From: Nocardia neocaledoniensis
GTDB taxonomy: Bacteria > Actinomycetota > Actinomycetes > Mycobacteriales > Mycobacteriaceae
Reading direction: 5' to 3'
NCBI RefSeq assembly: GCF_003182135.1
Contig: NZ_QGTL01000008.1
Span: 186,001-250,000 of the forward strand
DNA length: 64,000 bases
Position 1 is the first letter of the stretch. Every line of letters begins with the position of its first letter. The notes under the pieces were generated by a model. That model ran no database searches and was not told the origin of the DNA. It was given only the letters and a program-made list of their open reading frames with translations. This document shows, in pieces, positions 27,352 through 35,080 of this stretch. Made by a program: the position numbers and the translations under genes.

Positions 27352-27996
27352 ATGCACGACACAGCTCGGCCGCGCCGCAAGCTCGGCGTCATGGGCGGCA
27401 CCTTCGACCCCGTTCACCACGGCCACCTGGTCGCGGCGAGCGAGGTCGCGAACCGGTTCGAGCTCGACGAAGTCATCTTCGTGCCGACCGGGCAGCCGTG
27501 GCAGAAGGCGAACAAGCAGGTCAGCCCCGCCGAGGACCGCTACCTGATGACCGTCATCGCCACCGCGTCCAATCCCAGGTTCTCGGTCAGCAGGGCCGAT
27601 ATCGAGCGCAACAAGGTCACCTACACGGTCGACACCCTGCGCGAGATGCAGAGCGCCCACCCCGACGCCGAGCTGTACTTCATCACCGGTGCGGACGCGC
27701 TGGCCAACATCCTGACATGGCAGGATTGGACCGAACTGTTCGAACTGGCGAAGTTCGTCGGGGTGAGCCGTCCGGGGTACGAGCTGAACACCGACCATCT
27801 CGAGGAGCATCTGCGGGACTATCCCGCCGACGCCGTGACGATGATCGAGATCCCCGCGCTGGCCATCTCGTCGAGCGAATGCCGCCGCCGCGCCGCGGAG
27901 GGTCGGCCGGTCTGGTACCTCGTCCCCGACGGCGTGGTGCAGTACATATCGAAGCGGCACCTGTATGGGCCCGCAGAAACGGAAGGTAAGGCATGA
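27352..27996 (+). CDS. nadD: nicotinate-nucleotide adenylyltransferase
   Basis: NadD converts nicotinate mononucleotide and ATP to deamido-NAD. The 214-residue protein has the nucleotidyltransferase motif GGTFDPVHHGHLVAA (the (H/T)xGH signature), FVPTGQPWQK, YFITGADALANI for nicotinate binding, and ISSSECRRR for ATP. The gene starts a tightly coupled block: its stop overlaps the rsfS ATG (ATGA). The same nadD-rsfS-gpgP order exists in M. tuberculosis. Confidence 0.96.
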   Translation: MHDTARPRRKLGVMGGTFDPVHHGHLVAASEVANRFELDEVIFVPTGQPWQKANKQVSPAEDRYLMTVIATASNPRFSVSRADIERNKVTYTVDTLREMQSAHPDAELYFITGADALANILTWQDWTELFELAKFVGVSRPGYELNTDHLEEHLRDYPADAVTMIEIPALAISSSECRRRAAEGRPVWYLVPDGVVQYISKRHLYGPAETEGKA

Positions 27997-28406
27997 GTGC
28001 CACCGCGGAAGCGGTCGAGATGGCCAAGGTCGCCGCACTCGCGGCCGACGACAAGCTGGCCACCGATGTCGTCGTCCTCGACGTGTCCGAGCAGTTGGTG
28101 ATCACCGATTGCTTCGTGATCGCCTCGGCGCCCAACGAGCGCCAGGTCAACGCGATCGTCGACAATGTCGAGGAGAAGCTGCGCGCGGCCGGGCACAAGC
28201 CGGTCCGCCGCGAGGGGACCCGCGAAGGCCGCTGGGCGCTGCTCGACTACGTCGACATCGTCGTGCACATCCAGCACAACGACGAGCGCAATTTCTATGC
28301 GCTGGAGCGGCTGTGGCGTGACTGCCCGACCGTCCCCGTCGACGGTATCGCAGCACCGGCGGCTCCGGCCGCCGCCGACGCACAGGTAGAGGGCGACACC
28401 GAGTGA
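27993..28406 (+). CDS. rsfS: ribosomal silencing factor RsfS
   Basis: RsfS (Iojap/RsfA) binds ribosomal protein uL14 and blocks 30S-50S joining in starvation. The 137-residue protein carries the family pattern VVLDVSEQLVITDCFVIASA, NERQVNAIVDNVEEKL and WALLDYVDIVVHIQ. The last 20 residues are an Ala/Pro-rich tail not needed for the fold. It overlaps nadD by 4 bases and the next gene by 4 bases. Confidence 0.95.
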   Translation: MSATAEAVEMAKVAALAADDKLATDVVVLDVSEQLVITDCFVIASAPNERQVNAIVDNVEEKLRAAGHKPVRREGTREGRWALLDYVDIVVHIQHNDERNFYALERLWRDCPTVPVDGIAAPAAPAAADAQVEGDTE

Positions 28407-29062
28407 GCAAGTACGCCCATGTGCGCACGCTGATCCTGTTGCGGCACGGGCAGACCGAATGGAACGCGGCCGACCGGATGCAGGGGCAGATCGACACCGA
28501 TCTCACCGAACTGGGCAGGCAGCAGGCCAAAGAGGCCGCGCGCGAACTGATCTCGCGCAACGCGATCGCCATCCACGCCTCCGATCTGCGGCGCGCCAAG
28601 GAGACCGCGCAGGCGCTCGGTGACCTCAGCGACCTGCCGGTGGTCACCGACACCCGGCTGCGCGAGACCCACCTGGGCGACTGGGAGGGACTGACCCATC
28701 TCGAGGTCGACGCCGACTATCCCGGCGCCCGGGTGCAGTGGCGGCTCGACGCCACCTATCGCCCGCCCGGCGGCGAGAGCAAACTCGAGGTCGGGGCGCG
28801 GGCCCTGCCCGTGGTGCGCGAACTGTACAACGACCGGCAGGATTGGCCCGGCCGGACTATCATCCTGGTGGCGCACGGCGGGCTGATCGCGGCCCTGACG
28901 GCCGCGTTGCTGGATCTGCCCCCGGCGAACTGGCCTGCCCTCGGTGGGCTGGCCAACACGAGCTGGGTGCAGCTGTCCAGCCACGGCCCGGACATCGATA
29001 CACCCGGCTGGCGCCTCGATGTTTGGAACGCAGCGGCGAAGGTAGCTCCCGATGTCCTCTGA
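28403..29062 (+). CDS. gpgP: histidine phosphatase, glucosyl-3-phosphoglycerate phosphatase-like
   Basis: A 219-residue member of the histidine phosphatase (phosphoglycerate mutase-like) superfamily. The catalytic motif is LLRHGQTEWN with the phosphorylated His, the acid-base Glu is in RETHLGDWEG, and the second His is in LVAHGGLIAA. The position between rsfS and octT matches Rv2419c, which dephosphorylates glucosyl-3-phosphoglycerate in methylglucose lipopolysaccharide synthesis, so this role is inferred. GTG 28403 overlaps the rsfS stop (GTGA). Confidence 0.88.
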   Translation: MSKYAHVRTLILLRHGQTEWNAADRMQGQIDTDLTELGRQQAKEAARELISRNAIAIHASDLRRAKETAQALGDLSDLPVVTDTRLRETHLGDWEGLTHLEVDADYPGARVQWRLDATYRPPGGESKLEVGARALPVVRELYNDRQDWPGRTIILVAHGGLIAALTAALLDLPPANWPALGGLANTSWVQLSSHGPDIDTPGWRLDVWNAAAKVAPDVL

Positions 29063-30740
29063 AGAGCCCGTCCGATCGGTACCGGACGAACTGTTCCAGC
29101 AGGTGACGGCCAAGGCCGGACGGCAATTGCCGGACGCCCTGTTCGGCCCGCCACCCGCTCGCCCCGCACGCCCAGAGCGTGAGGAGCCCATCCGTTCGGT
29201 ACCGGACGAACTCTTCAAGCAGGTCACCGCGCGCAGCGAACGGTCGCTGCCCGATGCGCTGTTCGGCCCGGCCCCTGCGCCGGTCGTCGCCGACCCCGAC
29301 ACCGCGGAGCCAGCGGCTGGCGACGTGGCCGCCGGCGACTCTGGCGGGTCGTCGGACGACAGCGATGCCGACGCCGACGATGACCAATCGGCGCGCGCGG
29401 ACACCTCGGCTGACGCCGACGAGCGGACTGGCGAGGCCGCCACAGTCACGGGTTCCGCTGTCCCGCAGCCGGATACCGTCGCGGTAGCGGAAACCGTCGA
29501 TGCGGTGGAATCCGCTTTCTCCGAGCGATCGGCTGATTCGGTAGTGGTCGCCGACTCGGCGGCGTCGCCCGCTGCGAGTGGCGAGGAACTGGTGCGTGCG
29601 ACGGCTGGTGCGGATTCGACCGCGCCGCAGGACTTCCCGGCTGCGAGCGCCGGTGAAGATCGCGATGCTCTCGCCGAGCCGTCGGAGACGCCTTCGCCCG
29701 CATCCACCGCTGCCGTCGAGTCTTCGACGGCAGCGGATACCTCCTCGGGCAGCGCCGCTGTCTCCACGGCCGCGCCCGCCGTCACCGAACCCGGTGCGGT
29801 TGAACCCGAAACGGCCGATGCGGACACGTCCGTCGTCGCGGTGAGCGCGGATGGATCCACTGCCGAGGTGGCCTCTCCGGGCGCCGACGCGTTGTCGACA
29901 GCGGGAGGCGGATCCGAAGCAGGCGCCCCAGTGGTGCACGATGCTGCGGCAGTGGCGGACTCCACCGCCGTTCCCGTGGCGGAGGCCCCGCTCGTCGAGG
30001 TCGCCGAGGCACCGAGCCCGGTGTCCTCCGCTTCTCCCCGGCCGGTTCTGCTCGTGATCGCCGATTCGCTGGCGTACTACGGCCCCAAGGGCGGTCTGCC
30101 CGCGGATGACCCGCGGATCTGGCCGAATATGGTGGCCGCCGAACTGGATTGGGATGTCGAGCTGATCGCCCGGATCGGCTGGACCTGCCGGGATGCCTAC
30201 TGGGCGCTCATCGGTGATCCCCGCGTCTGGGCCGCGGTGCCCCGCGCCGGCGCGGTCGTGTTCGCCGTCGGCGGCATGGACACCCTGCCGTCGCCGCTGC
30301 CCACCGCGTTGCGCGAACTGATCCGCTACATCCGTCCGCCGAAGCTGCGGCGCGGGGTGCGCGCGTCCTACAACTGGCTGCAGCCGAAGCTGTCGAAACT
30401 GGGTCGCCCCGTGGCACTTCCGCCACGGGTGAGCGTCGACTACTTGGAGCAGTCGCGCGAGGCGCTCAACCACCTGCGTCCGGAACTGCCCGTGGTCGCG
30501 GTGCTGCCGTCGGTGCACAAGTGCGATGCCTACGGGCGGGTGCACCGTGGCCGCGCGCGTGCGGTCAAGGCGCTGCGGGCGTGGTCGGGCCGGACGTCGG
30601 TGCCGCTGGTCGATCTGGGTGAAGCGGTGCGCGACGACATCGAGTCGGGTGCGGCGAATCCGGACGGCATCCACTGGGGCTGGGCCGGGCACGCGGCGGT
30701 GGCGACGGCGATGACCAAGGCGCTGCAGGAGGTCAGGTAG
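29052..30740 (+). CDS. octT: OctT-like SGNH octanoyltransferase with long disordered N-terminus
   Basis: A 562-residue protein. Residues about 328-562 form an SGNH-hydrolase-like domain, from VLLVIADSLAYYG (nucleophile Ser) to NPDGIHWGWAGH (catalytic Asp/His). By position this is the counterpart of Rv2418c (OctT), which octanoylates diglucosylglycerate in methylglucose lipopolysaccharide synthesis. The first 327 residues are unusual: two tandem units containing RSVPDELF and LPDALFG (about residues 6-70), then 250 residues of acidic Ala/Ser/Thr/Val-rich disorder. The mycobacterial enzyme is only about 250 residues. The ATG overlaps the gpgP stop by 11 bases. Confidence 0.8.
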   Translation: MSSEEPVRSVPDELFQQVTAKAGRQLPDALFGPPPARPARPEREEPIRSVPDELFKQVTARSERSLPDALFGPAPAPVVADPDTAEPAAGDVAAGDSGGSSDDSDADADDDQSARADTSADADERTGEAATVTGSAVPQPDTVAVAETVDAVESAFSERSADSVVVADSAASPAASGEELVRATAGADSTAPQDFPAASAGEDRDALAEPSETPSPASTAAVESSTAADTSSGSAAVSTAAPAVTEPGAVEPETADADTSVVAVSADGSTAEVASPGADALSTAGGGSEAGAPVVHDAAAVADSTAVPVAEAPLVEVAEAPSPVSSASPRPVLLVIADSLAYYGPKGGLPADDPRIWPNMVAAELDWDVELIARIGWTCRDAYWALIGDPRVWAAVPRAGAVVFAVGGMDTLPSPLPTALRELIRYIRPPKLRRGVRASYNWLQPKLSKLGRPVALPPRVSVDYLEQSREALNHLRPELPVVAVLPSVHKCDAYGRVHRGRARAVKALRAWSGRTSVPLVDLGEAVRDDIESGAANPDGIHWGWAGHAAVATAMTKALQEVR

Positions 30741-30743
30741 TCC

Positions 30744-31586
30744 GTGGCCGTTGTAGTGGTCACCGATTCGGCGTCCGGGCTGTCGGCCGATGTCGTCGCC
30801 GAGCTCGGTATCGAAGTGGTGCCGTTGCACGTGCTCGTCGGTGATCGGCAGATCCGCGAAGGTGTCGACCCCGTCGAGATCGACTACTCGACCGACTCGG
30901 TCAGCACCTCGGCGGCCTCGCCCGGTGAACTGCGCGAGGCCTACGAGCGAGCACTGACGCACAGCGACGGCGACGGTGTCGTCGCCATCCACCTCTCGCG
31001 CACGCTGTCGGCGACCTGGGAGTCCGGACGCCAGGCGGTGCGCGACATGGGCGCGGAAGATCGTGTGCGCCTGGTGGATTCGCTGGGCGCCGGCTTGGCC
31101 ACCGGCCTGCCGGTGCTCGCCGCCGCGCGCCGGGCCCGCGCGGGCGAGGCGCTGGACGCGGTCTACGAGCGGGCGGTCGCCGCGGCGGCCCGCGCCCGCA
31201 CCTTCATCCTGGTGAACCGCACCGAGCAGCTGCGCAAGGGCGGCCGGTTGAGCAGTGCCGCGGCCTTCTTCGGCAGTGAACTGGTGACGAAGCCGTTGCT
31301 GCACCTGGTCGAGGGCAAGCTGGAGTTGCGCGAGAAGGTGCGCACCAGGTCGCGGGCCTACGCGAAGCTGGTCGCCGCGGCGGTGGATGCCGCCGGGCGC
31401 GACGGCGCGGCGCTGGGCGTGCAGCATCTCGGCGCTGCCGAGGCGGCCGAGAACATCGCCGCCCAGCTGCGCGAACAGGTTCCGGATGTCGCGGAACTGC
31501 ACGTCACCGAGTTCGGCCCCACGCTGGGCGTGCATCTCGGTGTCGGCGCGCTCGGTGTCCTCGTCGTCCCGGGCGGATGCGCGTGA
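30744..31586 (+). CDS. DegV family fatty-acid-binding protein
   Basis: A 280-residue DegV-type protein. These bind a fatty acid and, in some bacteria, present it to fatty acid kinase FakA. Matching features are VTDSASGLSADVV at the N-terminus, VDPVEIDYSTDSVSTSAASPGEL, the central LVDSLGAGLATGLPVL and VNRTEQLRKGGRLSSAAAF. GGAGGTCAGG precedes the GTG start, which lies 3 bases after octT. Rv2417c occupies the same place in M. tuberculosis. Its presence in a lipid-polysaccharide operon fits acyl supply. Confidence 0.92.
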   Translation: MAVVVVTDSASGLSADVVAELGIEVVPLHVLVGDRQIREGVDPVEIDYSTDSVSTSAASPGELREAYERALTHSDGDGVVAIHLSRTLSATWESGRQAVRDMGAEDRVRLVDSLGAGLATGLPVLAAARRARAGEALDAVYERAVAAAARARTFILVNRTEQLRKGGRLSSAAAFFGSELVTKPLLHLVEGKLELREKVRTRSRAYAKLVAAAVDAAGRDGAALGVQHLGAAEAAENIAAQLREQVPDVAELHVTEFGPTLGVHLGVGALGVLVVPGGCA

Positions 31587-31658
31587 GAGTGCGGCCGTGG
31601 CGGACGCGCCGGGAACCTGCGCCGTCACGCTGATCCCGGCCGGCACTACGATGCCCCG

Positions 31659-32309
31659 GTGACCGGTTACGACGACTTCGACTTCCCCGACACCTCGCAC
31701 CTGCCGCCGCGCAGACAACACATCCTCGCGGTGATCCGGGATTCGGTGCTCGCGCACGGCTATCCGCCCAGCGCCAGGGAGATCGCCGACGCGGTCGGTC
31801 TGCGGTCCACGTCGACGGTCTCCAAGCATCTGAAAGCGTTGGAGGAAGACGGTTTCCTGCGTCGCGGCGCCGCCATGACCCGCCCGATCGATGTGCGGCT
31901 GTTCCTTCGCGACGCGCCGGGGGTCCAGTCCGAGGCATCGGTCACCGTGCCGGTGGTCGGCGACATCGCGGCGGGCACCCCGATCCTGGCCGAGCAGAAC
32001 CCTGACGACCTGCTCACCCTGCCACGCGAACTCGTCGGCCGCGGTGAGGTTTTCGGCCTGCGCGTGCGCGGCGACTCGATGATCGACGCCGCCATCTGCG
32101 ACGGCGACCTCGTGATCGTCCGCAGTCAGCGCGAGGCGAACACCGGTGACATCGTGGCCGCGATGATCGGCGAGGAAGCCACCGTCAAGGTCTTCCGCCG
32201 TCGCAACGGCCATGTCCTGCTCGAACCCCGCAATCCCGCCTACTCGGTCATCGACGGCGCCGAAGCCACCATCCTCGGCCGGGTCGTCTCCGTCATGCGC
32301 CGCCTCTGA
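31659..32309 (+). CDS. lexA: LexA-type repressor (S24 autopeptidase)
   Basis: A 216-residue SOS-type repressor. The winged helix (15-75) reads PPRRQHILAVI, then GYPPSAREIADAVGL, STSTVSKHLKALEEDGFL. The cleavage site is Ala105-Gly106 (DIAAGTPI), the catalytic Ser140 is in RGDSMIDAAI and Lys177 is in EEATVKVF, so it should self-cleave with RecA. Recognition helix residues differ from the textbook LexA pattern, and no GAACN4GTTC box is visible in its 72-bp upstream region. It may be a paralog of the main LexA. The start is a GTG with no strong ribosome site. Confidence 0.88.
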   Translation: MTGYDDFDFPDTSHLPPRRQHILAVIRDSVLAHGYPPSAREIADAVGLRSTSTVSKHLKALEEDGFLRRGAAMTRPIDVRLFLRDAPGVQSEASVTVPVVGDIAAGTPILAEQNPDDLLTLPRELVGRGEVFGLRVRGDSMIDAAICDGDLVIVRSQREANTGDIVAAMIGEEATVKVFRRRNGHVLLEPRNPAYSVIDGAEATILGRVVSVMRRL

Positions 32310-32321
32310 TCCATGGCTTTT

Positions 32322-33284
32322 TCATGCCGGGCCGAACCAGTCCAACCACTGACCGTGCGGCCCGGCCCAGGCCACGGGCTCCCCGTCCACCGCCACGACC
32401 ATTCGCGCGGCAGTCGTCTCCTCGTGCGGTAGTCGATCGGCGAAGCCGGGGAGAACCCCCACGCCTTCCTGCGAGACCCAATGACACGGCAGCTGCCGCA
32501 CGGTCGCGACGAACTGCCGTCGCGCCGGCAGCGGCAAGTAGGTGAGTACTGCGCTGTGGAACACGACAACGGTGCTGTCGCTGGGCGCGGCCGCGACCAG
32601 TTCGCCGATCCTGTCCGTCAGGTCGCCCGTCACCAAGCGCGGCGGATCCGCGGCCGCGATCGCGGCGACCGCGCGCAGCCTGGCGAGCCGGTCGTCCTGT
32701 CCGGGCCAGACGAGCGCTTCCAGCCACTCCCGATCTGCAGGATCGGACACGTCCAGCGGATTCAGGTCGACGCCGGCCCGGTGGACCACCTCCGGCGGTC
32801 GTGCGGGGATCGGCGCGGGCCCGGAGACCCTGCACGACAACCGCACCGGTGACGGGCCCTCGAGCGGATCCACGGCGACGTCGCCATATCGATAACTCAG
32901 GCGGTCCGGGAACAGGCACAGCCCCGCCGACGCGCCGGCTTCGATCAGGGACAGGGGTCCGGGAAACCGGGCGAATGCGGGCAACAGTGTCGCCGAGCGC
33001 CCGGCTTCGTTCGTCTGGGTGCGTCTGCTCCCCGCCGTCTCGCCGATTGCGGGCCAGTGGGCGATCAGCTGTTCCCGGAATTCGCGGTAGGAGGCGGCGG
33101 TCGCGCCGGTGACCCGCGCGGCGGCCAGGATCAGATTCGGCTGCTGTTTGTCGGTGGGAAGCTGGGAGATCAGGGCGAGCACGGCGTCGTCGCCGGCGAT
33201 GTCGACGGCGCGCTGTTCGTAGCACGGCGAATTGCCGCGTGCCTCGCGGTGGGCGAAGTCGAGGAAGCGACGGCGCAAGTCCAT
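32322..33284 (-). CDS. DUF2332 family protein
   Basis: A 320-residue protein of the DUF2332 family. It has a helical N-terminus (FLDFAHREARGNSPCYEQRA), LIEAGASAGLCLFPDRLSYRYG, a central GVDLNPLDVSDP and FHSAVLTYLP. The segment IEAGASAGL resembles a methyltransferase glycine motif, so a SAM-dependent fold is possible, but no function is established. Convergent with lexA, with 12 bases between stops. Confidence 0.85.
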   Translation of the reverse strand: MDLRRRFLDFAHREARGNSPCYEQRAVDIAGDDAVLALISQLPTDKQQPNLILAAARVTGATAASYREFREQLIAHWPAIGETAGSRRTQTNEAGRSATLLPAFARFPGPLSLIEAGASAGLCLFPDRLSYRYGDVAVDPLEGPSPVRLSCRVSGPAPIPARPPEVVHRAGVDLNPLDVSDPADREWLEALVWPGQDDRLARLRAVAAIAAADPPRLVTGDLTDRIGELVAAAPSDSTVVVFHSAVLTYLPLPARRQFVATVRQLPCHWVSQEGVGVLPGFADRLPHEETTAARMVVAVDGEPVAWAGPHGQWLDWFGPA

Positions 33285-33358
33285 GTGCCCATTCGTAGGC
33301 GGTCTCGGGTCCGGGGCACACTGTATTCGCGCAGGCGTGGCCGATCCGTTGTCGCTGT

Positions 33359-33670
33359 TCACGGCAGAAGGTACAGACGCTCGTTGGGCAGGCGGGGCAG
33401 CCCGCGGCAGGGGCGGGAATCGACGGCGACCGAGCACGGCCGCTTGGCAGCGATGTCCTGGACGAAGGCGAGGGCCGCGGTCCGGCACGCGGCGAATTCC
33501 ATGCGGACGGCGGGGAATTGCACGAGCACGCGGATGTCGGGCTCGTCGGGGCGCGGCGAACGTCCACGCAGCGGTACGGCGGGATGTCGTCGGGCGATGC
33601 ACGCGGCGAGGATTCCGCGGGGGCGGTTCGTGGTGACGGTGGAACTCCGGGTCTCGATGGCGTTGGGCAT
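33359..33670 (-). CDS. hypothetical protein of about 103 residues
   Basis: An open frame from ATG 33670 to 33361 codes 103 residues: basic N-terminal half, then IRVLVQFPAVRMEFAACRTAA and a Cys-containing C-terminus. There is no recognised domain, signal peptide or clear ribosome site. It is kept because it fills a gap between DUF2332 and comEA on the DUF2332 strand and its third-position GC pattern looks coding. It could be spurious. Confidence 0.4.
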   Translation of the reverse strand: MPNAIETRSSTVTTNRPRGILAACIARRHPAVPLRGRSPRPDEPDIRVLVQFPAVRMEFAACRTAALAFVQDIAAKRPCSVAVDSRPCRGLPRLPNERLYLLP

Positions 33671-33731
33671 GGGCGCACCGTAGGCGAGCGAGCGAATACG
33701 TTCGGTGTTCGTAGGAGTGTCTGACCGGCAG

Positions 33732-33772
33732 TTGTCCACAGGCTCGGAGTTATCCACAGGTTCGATCGAACC
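33732..33772 (+). promoter_or_regulatory. two DnaA-box-like sites plus 14-bp palindrome upstream of comEA
   Basis: TTGTCCACA (33732-33740) and TTATCCACA (33750-33758) are direct repeats 18 bp apart. A perfect palindrome GGTTCGATCGAACC (33759-33772) abuts the second box. The cluster lies 50 bases before the comEA ATG. The first box is the actinobacterial DnaA consensus and the second is the classical one. Confidence 0.55.
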
Positions 33773-33821
33773 GCAGGTCGTCGCCGGTTTCGCGGTGGGC
33801 GCCGGTCGTAGCTTCGGTGGC

Positions 33822-34784
33822 ATGTCACGACACGAAGAGCACGAGCGGGTACGGCAGCGGCTGGGTGGTCTCGCGGTACGCGACCAGGCGGGGTCGATGC
33901 GAACTGGGCCGGACCGCGCCGGGGTGCGCGGCGGCCGTGGTACCGAAGGGCGTTGGGACGACGAGGAACTCCCGCCGGGCGAGGTGCGCGCGCCGGGCTG
34001 GCTCGACACGGGCGGCGAGCCGCGCGGGCTGCGACGCCTTGTGCCCGAGCGGTTCCGGGCGGCGCGAGTCGACCCGGGCCGGCCGGGTGCCTTCGTGCTG
34101 GCGCTGGTGGGGGTGGTCGCGGTGGTGTTCACGGGCGTGCTGGTGCTACGCGACCAGCCGACCCAGCAGTCCGTGCCGCCGGTACCGGTCGTCCGCGCGG
34201 AACACATCGGTGGCCGCGGTGAGCCGACGACCACCGTTGCGGCGGCCCCGGGCCAGGTACCGACCCCGAGCGCGGAAGTCGTTGTCAGCGTGATGGGTCT
34301 GGTCGAACGCCCCGGCCTGCACCGCCTCCCCGCCGGCGCCCGGATCGCCGACGCGCTCGACCTGGCCGGCGGCGCCCGCGACGGCGCCGACCTGGCCGGC
34401 CTCAACCTGGCCCAGCGTCTGGCCGACGGCGATCAGGTCGTCATCGGTGCGGCCGACCCCGGTTCGCCTGTGCCGCGCCACGGCAGCACCATGATCAGCG
34501 CGGGCGGTAGCCCACCTGCCACATCGAACGCCGGGAGCGCGACGGGCACCACCAGCCCCGCGCCCTCGAAGACCGGTGTGGCGCAGGACGGCAAGCGCGT
34601 CGATCTGAATACCGCCACCGAGGCCGAACTCGACGCGCTCCCCGGCGTCGGCCCGGTGACAGCCAAAGCGATCCTCACCTGGCGGTCGACCAACGGCAAG
34701 TTCACCGACGTGACCCAGCTCGGCGAAGTCGACGGCATCGGTCCCGCCCGCCTCGCCCGACTTCGCGACCTGGTCACGACGTGA
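33822..34784 (+). CDS. comEA: ComEA-like DNA-binding protein
   Basis: A 320-residue membrane-anchored DNA receptor of the DNA-uptake machinery. It has a basic cytoplasmic N-terminus (1-88), one transmembrane helix (about 89-109), a SLBB-type domain (VSVMGLVERPGLHRLPAGARI), a Ser/Thr/Pro linker, and tandem helix-hairpin-helix motifs at the C-terminus (VDLNTATEAELDALPGVGP, VDGIGPARLARLR). ATG 33822 is used; the frame remains open upstream through the DnaA-box cluster. Its stop overlaps a small open frame by 4 bases. Whether this organism is naturally transformable is not known. Confidence 0.9.
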   Translation: MSRHEEHERVRQRLGGLAVRDQAGSMRTGPDRAGVRGGRGTEGRWDDEELPPGEVRAPGWLDTGGEPRGLRRLVPERFRAARVDPGRPGAFVLALVGVVAVVFTGVLVLRDQPTQQSVPPVPVVRAEHIGGRGEPTTTVAAAPGQVPTPSAEVVVSVMGLVERPGLHRLPAGARIADALDLAGGARDGADLAGLNLAQRLADGDQVVIGAADPGSPVPRHGSTMISAGGSPPATSNAGSATGTTSPAPSKTGVAQDGKRVDLNTATEAELDALPGVGPVTAKAILTWRSTNGKFTDVTQLGEVDGIGPARLARLRDLVTT

Positions 34785-35080
34785 CCGCAGCACCGCGGGA
34801 ACGACCCGCCGACGCGGTCGGCGGTATCGACAGCACAGCAGACATTGCGGACGATGCCGACCGCATCGGTGTGGTCGCTGGTGGCGCGGCTGACAGCGAA
34901 CCCGACACGGCCGACGGCGCGTCGGGAGATGCGGCCACGAGGAAGTTCGTCGCCTGCTACCCGGATTGTGTCGAACACTCCTACAGCAGTGTGGAATTCG
35001 GATGCTTCGGCCTGACGTCGGTTCTCGGACCTCACGGAGCAGGTGGGGACGCTACGGATGCCGCGCAGGTCGACGGATGA
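34781..35080 (+). CDS. small open frame bridging comEA and comEC
   Basis: Ninety-nine residues, rich in Asp and Ala, with three Cys in VACYPDC and GCFG. GTG 34781 overlaps the comEA stop (GTGA) and its own TGA overlaps the comEC ATG (ATGA). Such overlaps on both sides are typical of a real gene in a coupled operon, but no family is recognised and the low-complexity sequence could also be a chance frame in GC-rich DNA. Confidence 0.4.
   Translation: MTAAPRERPADAVGGIDSTADIADDADRIGVVAGGAADSEPDTADGASGDAATRKFVACYPDCVEHSYSSVEFGCFGLTSVLGPHGAGGDATDAAQVDG

Noticed and set aside
28860..32213. A minus-strand open frame of about 1100 codons across gpgP, octT, degV and lexA
   Set aside because: It is the antisense shadow of four well-supported genes and shows no recognisable protein features.
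33759..33772. GGTTCGATCGAACC as a LexA (SOS) box
   Set aside because: The arms are in the opposite order to the actinobacterial box (GAAC before GTTC with a 4-base gap), so it does not fit.
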